From Tessaracoccus lacteus (lineage in GTDB: Bacteria > Actinomycetota > Actinomycetes > Propionibacteriales > Propionibacteriaceae), in the NCBI RefSeq assembly GCF_029917005.1, contig NZ_CP123967.1:496001-560000 (forward strand): DNA of 64,000 nt. Reading direction: 5' to 3'. This document shows positions 53,880-62,625 of this stretch, in pieces; positions within the stretch are counted from its first letter, which is position 1; each line of letters starts with the position of its first letter. Position numbers and translations under genes: made by a program. The notes below the pieces were generated by a model. The model was given only the letters and a program-made list of their open reading frames with translations. It searched no databases and was not told the DNA's origin.

Positions 53880-54771
53880 GACGTCCCCTTCTGTGCAGCA
53901 GCCCCGGGGAGGGCGGCGGGGGTGGGCCGCCGAACCGGTCGGTGCCCGCGATGACTCCTTGGCCGTCGAGCAGCCCACGGATGCGTGCGTCGACGCTGGC
54001 CAGCCCGGCCCGGGCTTCGGGTGTGGAAAAGATCGAGGCGAGCGCGCGGTCCTCGTCGGGGTCGGGCACGCCGACGATCCGAAGCGGGCGCCAGGCGAGC
54101 ATCGAACCCCTCGCCGAGAGCCGCTCTGCGCGGGAGCGTCCGATGCGGGCCGAGGCCTCCAGCTCGAAGAACTCCACGATGGTGGCGCGGCGGGCGATGA
54201 TCTCGGTGACGACGCGGGCGGCCTCGCCCTCGAGCCGGGGCAGCAGTGCCGCGTACGTGGCCTGCAGCGAGGCCTCCTGCAGTGCGAGGCGCAGCATGTG
54301 GCCCGCGGTGATGGACTCGCCGACCACCGCGGCGACAGGTGCGACGATGACGGGCATGGCGCGCTCGACCCACACGTCGCGCAGCCGGGCGGTCAGGCGG
54401 GTGTGTGAGCGGGGCTCGGGCTTCGGGCCGTCGGCCGCGAGAATGTCGCGCAGCGCCCAGGCCAGCCACATGCGCTCGACGGCCCAGGTGGCGACGAATG
54501 CGGTGATCCGCGCCTCGTTGCCGGTCCAGTTGCCGAGGATGGCGCGGGTCTCGGACAGCCCTGCGCTGTCGAGGCGCCAGAGGAACTCGAGGTCGGCCCT
54601 GAGTCGGTCGTCGAGCGGGGCGACGGCCTGCGCGTCGACGGCGATCCTGCCCTGCGCGTCGCGGGTGTATGCCGCGACATCGAACGCGGTGAACAGCACC
54701 TCAGGGCGATCGGGATCCGAGAAGACCCGGCCGCTGAACCTCGTGGCAGACAGTTCCTCGGTGCTCGTCAC
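53863..54771 (-). CDS. Probable degenerate paralogue of the diiron protein
   Basis: 302 aa. Aligned by eye with the next gene: TWAVERMWLAWAL sits on TWNREEFWHGEAL and LQEASLQATYAALLPRL...IIARRATIVEFFE on ANELSAVAAYRRLAEQL...RIAQQETRHVAFYT. The ligand positions become D68 (for E45), R100 (E77), L103 (H80), E166 (E141), A196 (E171) and V199 (H174). Four of six ligands are lost, so iron binding is not expected, yet the frame is intact with normal codon use. A partner or regulatory subunit for the active enzyme is the likely role (inference). Start ATG; N-terminal about 55 aa differ from the partner. Confidence 0.65.
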   Translation of the reverse strand: MTSTEELSATRFSGRVFSDPDRPEVLFTAFDVAAYTRDAQGRIAVDAQAVAPLDDRLRADLEFLWRLDSAGLSETRAILGNWTGNEARITAFVATWAVERMWLAWALRDILAADGPKPEPRSHTRLTARLRDVWVERAMPVIVAPVAAVVGESITAGHMLRLALQEASLQATYAALLPRLEGEAARVVTEIIARRATIVEFFELEASARIGRSRAERLSARGSMLAWRPLRIVGVPDPDEDRALASIFSTPEARAGLASVDARIRGLLDGQGVIAGTDRFGGPPPPPSPGLLHRRGRRGVQS

Positions 54772-54813
54772 CGGGTCAATTTAACATGTGCCGGCAACGC
54801 GGGCGACCGTCGC

Positions 54814-55818
54814 TCAGGGGCGCACCGCGACGATCAGGTCTCGTCGGATCGAGGAGTCGACGCGGTGCGCGAAGCGCTCCCACGCGCCACCCTCACACAC
54901 CACCAGGCCGGAGCGCGACAGGATCTCGGCGAGGTCGCCGCGGGACAGGCCGAAGGTGTTCCAGGCGATGCCGAGGGCTCCGCCGTGCATCAGTTGGGAC
55001 GTCCAGACGGGCACCGCTTCGCGAAGCAGACCGGCAGGTGAGCGGTCGCGGCGGCCCGAGACGCCGCGCACGTCGGTCGACGAGCCGTGCATGACGCCGT
55101 AGGGGGCGTCGGTCACGATGACGTCGAACTTCTTCTTACCGAACAGGTCGGCCGAGGTGCGGGTGTCTCCGGTGAAGGCCGTAACCCTGGCGGTGCGGTC
55201 GGCCAGCTGGATGGAGGCGTCGAAGCGCTGTCCGATCGACTTGCCGTCGCGCCGCACGCCGGTCACGTCGGCGGTGTGCTTGATGCGCTTGCGGCGCAAC
55301 CAGGTCTTGTAGAACGACGCCATCTGCTGGAAGGCCTTCTCGTCGCCCTCGACGCCGTACGCGTCGTGGCCGAGCAGTAGGGCCGTCGAGAGGGTGGTGC
55401 CGCGGCCGGCTAGCGGATCGAGCACCTGTCGTGGGCCCGTAGGCTCGCGGGTGACGGCGGCGAGAGTCACGCTGAGAAGCAGTTGGGTGAATTGTTCGTT
55501 GGTCTTGCCCTGGTACTTCGGGATGGTGATCAGGTCGTCATCCAGGTCGAAGGGCCGGGGCAGCGCCACGGGACGCAGCAGATCCCCGGCCGACTCGAAC
55601 AGGGCGAAGCAGGCCGACTGGGTGGCCAGCGTCGCCAGCTGCGTTGGGGCCAGGTCGTCGGCGTCGAAGGCGAGGTAGCCCACGCCCGCGATCTCCACGT
55701 CGGCGATGTCGCGCGCGAACGGCGCAGTGAGCTCCAGCTCAGCGGCCGTCAGCGGCGCAGCCTCGCCTGCGTAGACGCGGTTGGCAGACGGGGTGCGCAG
55801 CATGAGGTAGCGGGACAT
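54814..55818 (-). CDS. TRM11-like RNA methylase family protein
   Basis: 334 aa from the ATG at 55818. N-terminal domain (MSRYLMLRTPSANRVYAGEAAPLTAAEL), then SAM loop VLDPLAGRGTTLSTALLLGHDAYGVEGD, and the active-site VIVTDAPYGVMHG in place of (D/N)PP(Y/F). Resembles the Trm-G10 family that methylates N2 of guanosine in tRNA, known from archaea/eukaryotes with bacterial relatives in actinobacteria. The RNA target is inferred. Confidence 0.82.
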   Translation of the reverse strand: MSRYLMLRTPSANRVYAGEAAPLTAAELELTAPFARDIADVEIAGVGYLAFDADDLAPTQLATLATQSACFALFESAGDLLRPVALPRPFDLDDDLITIPKYQGKTNEQFTQLLLSVTLAAVTREPTGPRQVLDPLAGRGTTLSTALLLGHDAYGVEGDEKAFQQMASFYKTWLRRKRIKHTADVTGVRRDGKSIGQRFDASIQLADRTARVTAFTGDTRTSADLFGKKKFDVIVTDAPYGVMHGSSTDVRGVSGRRDRSPAGLLREAVPVWTSQLMHGGALGIAWNTFGLSRGDLAEILSRSGLVVCEGGAWERFAHRVDSSIRRDLIVAVRP

Positions 55819-56003
55819 GCCCGAAAGTCTTCCACACCGCTCCCGCCGACTGCCCGACTCCCTGGGCGTTCGGCGGAGGCCTGACGCGCCGGCGGTGGGC
55901 AGAGGCCGGCCATGAAGCGGCGCGTCCGGCGCCCGGTCCCCGGTCCCCGCTCCCGGTACCGCGGCGGCTATTGCCGTCCGGGCGTGGGGCCGGGCGGGCT
56001 GGG

Positions 56004-57404
56004 TCAGCTGGTGTCTGGGGGTTCTCGGCCGAGTGTGGGTCTGCCGGTGTGGGGGTTGAAGGTGATGTGCCAGCCGTCGGCGGAGGTGGTGCCTGCGCCG
56101 GGGCCGGTGTGGGTGGGTTCGACTTTGGGGTGGTGGTAGGGGCAGAGCAGTGCGAGGTTGTCGAGGGATGTGCTGCCGCCTGCCCACCATGGGATGACGT
56201 GGTGGGCGTCGCATTCGAGGGCGGTGGCGTGGCAGCCGGGGAAAATGCAGCCGTTGTCGCGGAGGTTGAGGGCGTGGCGGATGGCGGGGGTGACGAAGCG
56301 GTGTGCGCGGCCGACGTCGAGGATCTCGGCCTGTGCGCCCAGGACGATGGGGATGATCTGGGCGTCGCAGGCCAGGCGGCGTAGTTCTTTGGCTGGGAGG
56401 CGGGCTCCGGATGGGAGTTGGCCGGAGGCGTGGAGTTGGGTGGCGAGTTCGGTGTAGTCGATGGTCACGACAAGCGTCGCGGGTGTGTATGGGTCTGGGC
56501 TGTTGCTGGCGTCGGAGCCTTCAGATCCGCGGTTCGTTGAGCTTGTCGAAACGCCCTGAGCCTGTCGGAGGGTTGGCGGCTTCGGCTGTGGGGGATCGGC
56601 TGGCGGTGCTGCCGTGGTCGCGAGGGTGGTGAGGGCGTCGGCCTGGCGCTGGTCCCAGCGGGGTGTGTCGTGTCGGCGGTGCTGGCGTCGTTGGGCGCGT
56701 TTGGCGTGGTTGACCTCGATGGTGATCGCGCGGATGACCTGTTCGGCTTCGAGGGTGGGGAGGGAGCCTTTGAAGTACCAGGAGCCGGGGTGGGCGGTGT
56801 CTTCGCCCCAGGTGAAGGAGCGGCGGGCGAGGGCGTCGGCGCGCTGCCGGGCGAGTCGGGCGTCGCGTTCCTCGGCGGTGGGGACCAGTTCGGGTGCGAC
56901 GGCGGCCAGCAGGTCGTCGGTGGAGGCGGTCAGGCGGCCGGGTGTCACGGTGGCGGCCTTGTCGATGAGGTACTGCCTGGCGTGGTCGCGCTGGCCGGTG
57001 TTGAGGGCGTGGGGGAGGGTGTCGAGGGTGCGGCGGATGGCCTGGGCATGCTGGGGCGAGAGGCTGCCGTCGATGACGCGGTGGGCCACGTCGTCGTGGT
57101 GGGCGATGTCGCGGGCCTGCGTGACGGAACGCAGGGCGTCGCGGACATCGAGGTGTTCCTGCTGGCCGAGGAGGGTGGGGAGTTGGGTTCCGGCGACGGC
57201 TTCGGCGGAGTGGTTGGCTTCTGCTTCGCCGGTGAGCATGGCCACGAGGCCGGCGAGTTGTCCCTGGGCGCGGCGGGCGGTCTGGAGGAGGGTGAGGCGT
57301 TCGTGGTGGCTGATGTGGGTGCGTTGGGGGTGGTCGATGGCGGCCAGCGCGGCACGGATTGCGGTCAGTGCCGCGTCGGTGGTGAGTCTGGTCGTGGGTT
57401 CCAT
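56004..57404 (-). CDS. DUF222 protein with C-terminal HNH endonuclease domain
   Basis: 466 aa from the ATG at 57404 (GTG or upstream ATG at 57446 possible). N-terminal DUF222 helical domain (about 1-230), a linker, and an HNH motif CIFPGCHATALECDAHHVIPWWAGGSTSLDNLALLCPYHH with two Cys zinc ligands. These proteins are numerous in actinobacteria (13E12-type repeats); some behave as mobile. The linker PPTLRQAQGVSTSSTNRGSE is encoded by two copies of the dispersed repeat found in dnaX. Isolated between the methylase and the fluoride channel. Confidence 0.85.
   Translation of the reverse strand: MEPTTRLTTDAALTAIRAALAAIDHPQRTHISHHERLTLLQTARRAQGQLAGLVAMLTGEAEANHSAEAVAGTQLPTLLGQQEHLDVRDALRSVTQARDIAHHDDVAHRVIDGSLSPQHAQAIRRTLDTLPHALNTGQRDHARQYLIDKAATVTPGRLTASTDDLLAAVAPELVPTAEERDARLARQRADALARRSFTWGEDTAHPGSWYFKGSLPTLEAEQVIRAITIEVNHAKRAQRRQHRRHDTPRWDQRQADALTTLATTAAPPADPPQPKPPTLRQAQGVSTSSTNRGSEGSDASNSPDPYTPATLVVTIDYTELATQLHASGQLPSGARLPAKELRRLACDAQIIPIVLGAQAEILDVGRAHRFVTPAIRHALNLRDNGCIFPGCHATALECDAHHVIPWWAGGSTSLDNLALLCPYHHPKVEPTHTGPGAGTTSADGWHITFNPHTGRPTLGREPPDTS
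56533..56573 (-). repeat. Two copies of the dispersed TTCGACAAGCTCAGGG repeat in the HNH gene
   Basis: Minus strand: GTTTCGACAAGCTCAACGAA (about 56552-56533) and CCCTCCGACAGGCTCAGGGC (about 56573-56554). More diverged than the dnaX copies, and read as TLRQAQG and VSTSSTN in this frame, i.e. two of the possible frames within one gene. Confidence 0.8.
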
Positions 57405-57568
57405 GTCTTCACGGTAGAGATCGGCACCGACAGAAATCGTTCGCATGTTCGACGTGTTCGCTGAGGGTGAAACCTCGTGCGGGGTGTTGGTCGTTTTTCG
57501 TGACGGGACCGGGGAGAAGCGGGCACTGCCCGATTTTCAGAAGCAGTCGGGTGTGGTGTGCTGGGGCG

Positions 57569-57934
57569 GTGAACAGATCCCGCCTCCCTAAGATCGGCGC
57601 AGTCTTCGCCGGCGGCTGCCTCGGGACCGCCGGGCGGATGGGGATCCTGCACCTGGTCGGTGACCAGGTCGTCGCCCTCGCAGCGGTCAACCTCCTCGGC
57701 TGTCTTCTCCTGGGCGTGGTGTCGGCACTGCTTGGGCATCGGCACGAGGCGTGGCGCATGTTCCTCGTGGTTGGTGGAATCGGCGCGTTCACTTCCTGGT
57801 CGTCGCTCGCCGTGCAGGGCGCCACCCACCCCTCAGGCGTCCTGATAGTCGCGGCCGAGGCGCTTGCGGGGGTGTGCGTCGCGGGTCTCGCGCACTTTGC
57901 GACGTGGCGACTCATGATGAGGGGGTCACGGTGA
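57569..57934 (+). CDS. crcB: CrcB/Fluc fluoride channel subunit, first
   Basis: 121 aa, four spans. VNLLGCLLLGVVSALLGHRHEAW and GGIGAFTSWSSLAVQG correspond to the NxxG and GGxTTFS(T/S) channel motifs, but the second is altered (GAFTSWSS). Together with the second gene it forms the antiparallel dimer that exports F-. GTG start at 57569; longer readings have no family match. No fluoride riboswitch was recognisable in the 120 bp upstream. Confidence 0.8.
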   Translation: MNRSRLPKIGAVFAGGCLGTAGRMGILHLVGDQVVALAAVNLLGCLLLGVVSALLGHRHEAWRMFLVVGGIGAFTSWSSLAVQGATHPSGVLIVAAEALAGVCVAGLAHFATWRLMMRGSR

Positions 57935-58080
57935 TGACGCGCGCGGCTCAGCATTGGATGGTCACGCTGATGTCGCCCGAGGGTGCTCGCGTCGGGGACG
58001 CGTTGAAGTCGGGCCAGGCTCCTGACAAGGGGTTGTTGCTGACGGCACGCGCAGCGGCGGGCAGGGTGTCGAAATGCTGA
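57934..58080 (+). CDS. Small ORF between the two crcB genes
   Basis: 48 aa (MTRAAQHWMVTLMSPEGARV... to AGRVSKC), not recognised. Its ATG overlaps the first crcB stop (TGATG) and its end overlaps the second crcB start by 7 bp, so it sits as a coupled bridge. It has no span. Could be a translational coupler rather than a protein with its own role. Confidence 0.4.
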   Translation: MTRAAQHWMVTLMSPEGARVGDALKSGQAPDKGLLLTARAAAGRVSKC

Positions 58081-58436
58081 TTCTCCTGCTGACATGCCTT
58101 GCCGGAGGGCTGGGCGCCGTGGCCAGGTCGCTGGTCGACACCGCGCTCCGCGCCCGCAGCGAGGCACTGTTCGCCACGCTACCCTGGGTCGCGACGCTCG
58201 CCATCAACGTGACGGGCTCCTTCGTGCTGGGCGTCGCCACAGGCACGCTGACGGGGGCACCGCTGGGCATCCTCGGGACGGGGTTCTGCGGTGGCTTCAC
58301 CACCTTCTCGACTGCGTCGTGGCAGGTCGCGCGGCTCGTCGGGCGCCGCAGTCGACGGATCGCGGCGGCCTATCTGGTGCTGACGGTCGTCGGGTGTCTT
58401 GCAGCCGCCTGGCTGGGGCTGACGCTGGCAGGTTGA
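58074..58436 (+). CDS. crcB: CrcB/Fluc fluoride channel subunit, second
   Basis: 120 aa, four spans with canonical motifs: LAGGLGAVARSL (GGxGAxxR), NVTGSFVLGV and GGFTTFSTASWQ. This copy carries the full fluoride-lining set, so it probably dominates selectivity while the first copy is the variant partner. Confidence 0.92.
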   Translation: MLILLLTCLAGGLGAVARSLVDTALRARSEALFATLPWVATLAINVTGSFVLGVATGTLTGAPLGILGTGFCGGFTTFSTASWQVARLVGRRSRRIAAAYLVLTVVGCLAAAWLGLTLAG

Positions 58437-58504
58437 CGCCGGCGCGGGCGCGGGCGCTTGCGTCGGGGCGCTGCACGGCGCCAGCGGGACGGGTCTCTGT
58501 GAGA

Positions 58505-58601
58505 GGCCACCACGCTCTCGCCCGCCTCGACAGACTCGTCGCGTTCGCACCTACAACCACTGCACTACTCGGCCACCACGGTCTCGACCGCCTCGACAGA
58601 C
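58505..58601. repeat. Two 31-bp direct repeats in the crcB-ppa gap
   Basis: GGCCACCACGCTCTCGCCCG (start of 58505-58535) recurs as GGCCACCACGGTCTCGACCG (start of 58571-58601), both continuing CCTCGACAGAC. Two mismatches in 31 bases, 66 bp apart. The 247-bp gap 58437-58683 holds no gene. Confidence 0.7.
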
Positions 58602-58638
58602 GAGACTGCCCGAGTTCGACCATGCCATGACAGACGAA

Positions 58639-58668
58639 ACCGCCCGCGCCTGAGGTGGCGCGGGCGGT
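58639..58668. terminator. Bidirectional terminator between crcB and ppa
   Basis: Perfect 12-bp stem ACCGCCCGCGCC / GGCGCGGGCGGT with a six-base loop, 15 bp beyond the ppa stop. Confidence 0.85.
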
Positions 58669-58683
58669 GATGACGTCAGGCGG

Positions 58684-59247
58684 TCAGGCCAAGTTCACGT
58701 GGTGGTGCTCGTAGGGCGTGCCCTTGGCGCGCTCGAACGACTCCGCGACCTCGGCCTCCGCCTCTTCGCGGCCGGTCCAGGTCGCGCCCTCGACGGACTT
58801 GCCGGGCTCGAGGTCCTTGTAGACGGAGAAGAAGTGCTCGATCTCGAGCAGCATGTGCTCCGGCACCGACGACAGGTCGGTGATGTTGCCGCGGCGCGTG
58901 TCTGCCGTCGCGACGCACAGCACCTTGTCGTCGCCGCCCATCTCGTCGGTCATACGGAACATGGCGACGGCGTAGCACTCGACAAGGCAGCCGGGGAACG
59001 TCGGGTCGTTGCCGATGATCATCGCGTCGAGCGGGTCGCCGTCCTGGCCGAGGGTCCCCTCGACGAAGCCGTAGTCATACGGGTACTGAGTGGAGGTGAA
59101 CAGCGTCCGGTCCAGTCGGATGCGACCGGTGTTGTGGTCCATCTCGTACTTGTTCTTGGTCCCCTTGGGGATCTCCACCGTCACGTCGAAAAGGATCCGT
59201 CGACCGGGATCGATGGGCCTGAAGCCGGCCGGGGCGTCTTCGCTCAC
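58684..59247 (-). CDS. ppa: Inorganic pyrophosphatase (family I)
   Basis: 187 aa. [46 protein letters not shown] (the DxDxxD-type metal site, DGDPLDA) and DDKVLCVA. Hydrolyses PPi to phosphate. Two in-frame GTGs are possible; the one at 59247 is chosen because AGGAG stands 8 bp ahead of it, whereas for 59256 it would abut the start codon. Divergent from dacB. Confidence 0.96.
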   Translation of the reverse strand: MSEDAPAGFRPIDPGRRILFDVTVEIPKGTKNKYEMDHNTGRIRLDRTLFTSTQYPYDYGFVEGTLGQDGDPLDAMIIGNDPTFPGCLVECYAVAMFRMTDEMGGDDKVLCVATADTRRGNITDLSSVPEHMLLEIEHFFSVYKDLEPGKSVEGATWTGREEAEAEVAESFERAKGTPYEHHHVNLA

Positions 59248-59324
59248 TTGGCGCACTCCTATGATTGGGGAACCGCCCCGCCGGGGCCGTCTGCTGCCTG
59301 CAGAATAGCGCTTTGGAGGAGCCG

Positions 59325-60752
59325 ATGCCGAAGAGACGAGTGGCCGAATGGGTCGTCGTCGGCGTACTGAGCTGCCTCCTTCTGCTCGGCGGTTTCCTCG
59401 TCGCCGTGTTCCACGCGCCCCTGCTCACGGCCGCCGGACTGACGCGCGAGGGGGCGCCGGACACCGTCGACGTCTCCATCTTCGCCCCTCAGGTCGAGGA
59501 GAGTGAGGCGCCCGCCACGGCTGGCACCGGGCTCGCGCAGGCCGCGGGGATCCCCACCGACGGGAAGGTCCCGGACTCCGACACGCTCACCGCACAGCTG
59601 AAGGCTCTGGACCGGTCGAATCTGAAGGCTGCCGACGGCAGCAAGGTGACCGTCGCCTGGGAGGTCGTTGACGTCGAGACAGGGGACGTGATCTCGTCCA
59701 GCAAGGCGAAGACGGCGCTGATCCCTGCGTCGAACACCAAGCTGATGACGTCGCTGGCCGTCATGAACGCCCTCGACGGTTCAGAGACGTTCGCCACGCG
59801 GGTGCTGCAGCCGGCCGACGGCGAGATCGTGCTCGTCGGCGGCGGCGACCCCATGCTGCTCAGCACCCCCGCGGACGAGGGGACGTACCCGCAGCCCGCC
59901 AGCACGCAGGAGTTGGCCGCGGCGACGGCCGAGGCACTCAAGGCCGATGGGCAGTCCGGCGTCACCCTCGGCTACGACGACTCCTACTTCGACGAGGAGG
60001 GCTGGAACGACACCTGGCCCTCGAACTACCGCGACCAGGTGACGCAGCTGTCGTCGCTGTGGGTCGACGAGGGCCGCACCAGCGGCGCCCGGACCCGCAC
60101 CCCCGCCGCTGACGCCGCGAAGATCTTCGCGACCCAGCTCGAGAAGGCGGGCATCACGGTGACGGGCAGCGTCAAGGAGCGCTCCGGAACCGGCGACGAG
60201 GTGGCACGCGTCGAGTCGCTGCCCCTCCACGTCCTGGTCGAGACCGCCATGAACCGCTCCAACAACTCCTTCACCGAGATCCTCGGGCTCCAATTGGCGA
60301 AGCAGACCGGCCGCGACTCGACGTTCAAGGGGGCCGTCGCGGCCATCAAGTCCGAACTGACCGACCTCGGTGTCTGGGACGAAGGGACCGTCCTGCGCGA
60401 CTCGTCGGGCCTGTCGCGCAGCAATCGCATCACGGCGAACATGCTCGCCAGGGCCGTGCAGCTCCTCGACACCGACGAACACCTCTCAGTCATCCTCGAC
60501 GGGCTGCCCACCGCAGGGGTGACCGGGACGCTCGCGACCAGGTTCACCGACGCGCTCGCCCGCCCGGCCCGCGGCGTGGCGAGCGCGAAGACCGGCACCC
60601 TCTCACTGGTCTCGACGCTCGCGGGCACCACCCTGACCGCCGACGGCCGCCAGGTGTCCTTCGCGTTCATGATCAACGGCACCGACGCTGGCTGGTGGGC
60701 CAAGCTGTGGGCCGACCAGGCCACAGGCGTCGTCGCGTCCTGCGGCTGCTGA
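59325..60752 (+). CDS. dacB: D-alanyl-D-alanine carboxypeptidase, S13 family (DacB/PBP4-type)
   Basis: 475 aa. N-terminal signal/anchor ([25 protein letters not shown]), catalytic S136-N-T-K139 in IPASNTKL, SxN in [15 protein letters not shown] in [16 protein letters not shown]. Trims peptidoglycan stem peptides outside the membrane. GGAGGAG before the ATG. First of a run reaching hpt. Confidence 0.94.
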   Translation: MPKRRVAEWVVVGVLSCLLLLGGFLVAVFHAPLLTAAGLTREGAPDTVDVSIFAPQVEESEAPATAGTGLAQAAGIPTDGKVPDSDTLTAQLKALDRSNLKAADGSKVTVAWEVVDVETGDVISSSKAKTALIPASNTKLMTSLAVMNALDGSETFATRVLQPADGEIVLVGGGDPMLLSTPADEGTYPQPASTQELAAATAEALKADGQSGVTLGYDDSYFDEEGWNDTWPSNYRDQVTQLSSLWVDEGRTSGARTRTPAADAAKIFATQLEKAGITVTGSVKERSGTGDEVARVESLPLHVLVETAMNRSNNSFTEILGLQLAKQTGRDSTFKGAVAAIKSELTDLGVWDEGTVLRDSSGLSRSNRITANMLARAVQLLDTDEHLSVILDGLPTAGVTGTLATRFTDALARPARGVASAKTGTLSLVSTLAGTTLTADGRQVSFAFMINGTDAGWWAKLWADQATGVVASCGC

Positions 60753-60757
60753 TCGGC

Positions 60758-61657
60758 ATGGAGCACGCCCCCGAGATCGACTGGGCCCTCGCCCGTCGGA
60801 TCACCCGGATGGCGCCGGGTCGGCTGCCCGACCTGGACCGCCGTGACCTGCAGCGGCTCGTCGCGGACCTGCGCGTCACCGCGCGCCGCGCGGGCGAGAT
60901 CAGCGCCTCGGCCCTGGGCGTCGACTCCGTCGGCGCCGGCACGATCTCGGTCGTCGACTGGACCGGCTGGGGCGCCGCCGTGCGCGACATGGCCGACGCG
61001 GGCATGTCCGACCTCGGGCTCCGCCGCCGCCCGCCCGGCGCGCTCAGGACCCTCCGCGGCGTCGGGGGAGGACTCGTCGCAGGCGTCGGCCTCAGGATCG
61101 CCGGCCCCCGCCTGATCGGGCAGTACGACGCGTACACCGGCTCCGACACCCTCTTCCTGCTCGCGCCGACCATCGTGAACCTGGAGCGCGCCCACGGCTT
61201 CGTGCCAGCCGACTTCCGGCTCTGGGTGTCGCTGCACGAGCAGACGCATGCGCTCCAGTTCCGCGCCGCGCCCTGGCTGCGCGACCACCTCGTCGGCCTC
61301 GGCCGCCGCGTGCTGGAGACCGAGGACGGCGACGATATCGCCGGCCTCGTCGCGACCATGACCTTCCTCGAGGGCCACGCCGACCACACGGCCGACACCG
61401 CCGGCCGCGCCCGGATCCGCACCGTCGGCCAGCTGCGCCGCGCCTTCCACCGGACGCCCGGCACCCTGTCGCGGATCGCGGGCGTCTTCGACAAGGGTGC
61501 CCAGTATCGCAACGGCCTCGAGTTCTGCACGCAGGTCACGCGCAAGGGCGGCCGGAAGGCGCTGCGCGACGCCTTCCTCGCTCCAGAAACGCTGCCGCGG
61601 CCCGACGAGATCGCCGACCCGCCCGCGTGGCTGAGGCGGATGCGTGGCCAGGCGTGA
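60758..61657 (+). CDS. Zinc-dependent metalloprotease, DUF2342 family
   Basis: 299 aa. IDWALARRITRMAPGRLPDLDRRDLQRLV, DYV-like DWTGWGAAVRDM, HExxH as VSLHEQTHALQF, and a third ligand region TFLEGHADH. Typical of actinobacterial 'putative F420 biosynthesis associated/zinc-dependent metalloprotease' proteins that precede tilS. Function unknown. ATG at 60758, 5 bp after dacB; the end overlaps tilS by 14 bp. Confidence 0.88.
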   Translation: MEHAPEIDWALARRITRMAPGRLPDLDRRDLQRLVADLRVTARRAGEISASALGVDSVGAGTISVVDWTGWGAAVRDMADAGMSDLGLRRRPPGALRTLRGVGGGLVAGVGLRIAGPRLIGQYDAYTGSDTLFLLAPTIVNLERAHGFVPADFRLWVSLHEQTHALQFRAAPWLRDHLVGLGRRVLETEDGDDIAGLVATMTFLEGHADHTADTAGRARIRTVGQLRRAFHRTPGTLSRIAGVFDKGAQYRNGLEFCTQVTRKGGRKALRDAFLAPETLPRPDEIADPPAWLRRMRGQA

Positions 61658-62615
61658 GCTCGGGCCCGCCGCCCTGCGGGTGACGGCGGCCGTCGCCGGC
61701 GCGCTGCCCGGCGGCGACGTCACGGTCGGCTGCTCCGGGGGCGCCGACTCGCTAGCCCTGGCGCTCGGCGCGCACCGCGCGGCAGCCCGGCGGGGCCTCA
61801 CGGCGGAGGCCGTCGTCGTCGACCACGGCCTGCAGCCTGGCTCGGCCGACGTCGCGACGCGCGTCGTCGAGACGCTGGCCGCCCGGGGAGTCGACGCCCG
61901 GGTCGTCGCGGTGCGGGTCGACGAGGGCGACGATGGGCTCGAGGCGGCCGCCCGCGACGCGCGCCTCGCCGCCCTCGCTACCCCGGGCAGACCGGTCCTG
62001 CTGGGCCACACGCTCGACGACCAGGCCGAGAGCGTGCTGCTCGGCCTGTTCCGCGGGTCCGGAACCCGCTCGCTGGCGGGCATGGCCCCCGCCCGCGGCC
62101 CCTTCCTACGCCCCCTGCTCGGGCTGCGGCGCGCCGACACCGAGCAGGCGTGCCGCGAGTGGGGCCTCGACTGGTGGGACGACCCGATGAACGACGACGA
62201 GAGGTTCGTCCGCGTCCGCGCCCGCCGCGCGCTGGCCGACCTCTCCGCCGACCTCGGCCGCGACCTCGCCCCCGCCCTGGCCCGGACGGCCGCGCTGGCC
62301 CGCGCCGACGCGGACCTCCTCGATGCCCTGACCGGCGAGGCCATCGACACGTCGGCCGACACGCTGGACGTCGCCGAACTACGTCGGCTGCCCGACGCCC
62401 TGCGGTGGCGGGCGATCCGCGCCTGGCTCGCGGCAGCCGGGGTCGCGGCCGACCGGCAGGCGACGCTCGCGGTGGACCGCCTGGTCACGCACTGGCACGG
62501 GCAGGGTCCCGTCTCGCTGCCCGGCGCGGACGTCGCGCGCACGGGAGAGCGGCTTCGTCTCGCAGGTCGGCCGGGCGACACTCCGCGACCTGCGCCGCCC
62601 CGTCCCGCGCTGTAG
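61644..62615 (+). CDS. tilS: tRNA(Ile)-lysidine synthetase
   Basis: 323 aa. PP-loop VGCSGGADSLALALG (SGGxDS), VVDHGLQPGSADVATRV and GHTLDDQAESVLLGLFRGSGTRSLAGM. Converts C34 of tRNA-Ile(CAU) to lysidine with ATP and lysine. The C-terminal part is the short actinobacterial version without the full C-terminal domain. GTG start inside the preceding gene. Confidence 0.95.
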   Translation: MARRELGPAALRVTAAVAGALPGGDVTVGCSGGADSLALALGAHRAAARRGLTAEAVVVDHGLQPGSADVATRVVETLAARGVDARVVAVRVDEGDDGLEAAARDARLAALATPGRPVLLGHTLDDQAESVLLGLFRGSGTRSLAGMAPARGPFLRPLLGLRRADTEQACREWGLDWWDDPMNDDERFVRVRARRALADLSADLGRDLAPALARTAALARADADLLDALTGEAIDTSADTLDVAELRRLPDALRWRAIRAWLAAAGVAADRQATLAVDRLVTHWHGQGPVSLPGADVARTGERLRLAGRPGDTPRPAPPRPAL

Positions 62616-62625
62616 GGTCACTCAC

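Noticed and set aside
57447-57568. Fluoride riboswitch before crcB
   Set aside because: The conserved pseudoknot and joining elements could not be found in this stretch on the plus strand.
60026-62581. 851-aa antisense open frame
   Set aside because: Opposite dacB, metalloprotease and tilS, which carry catalytic motifs; no domain of its own.
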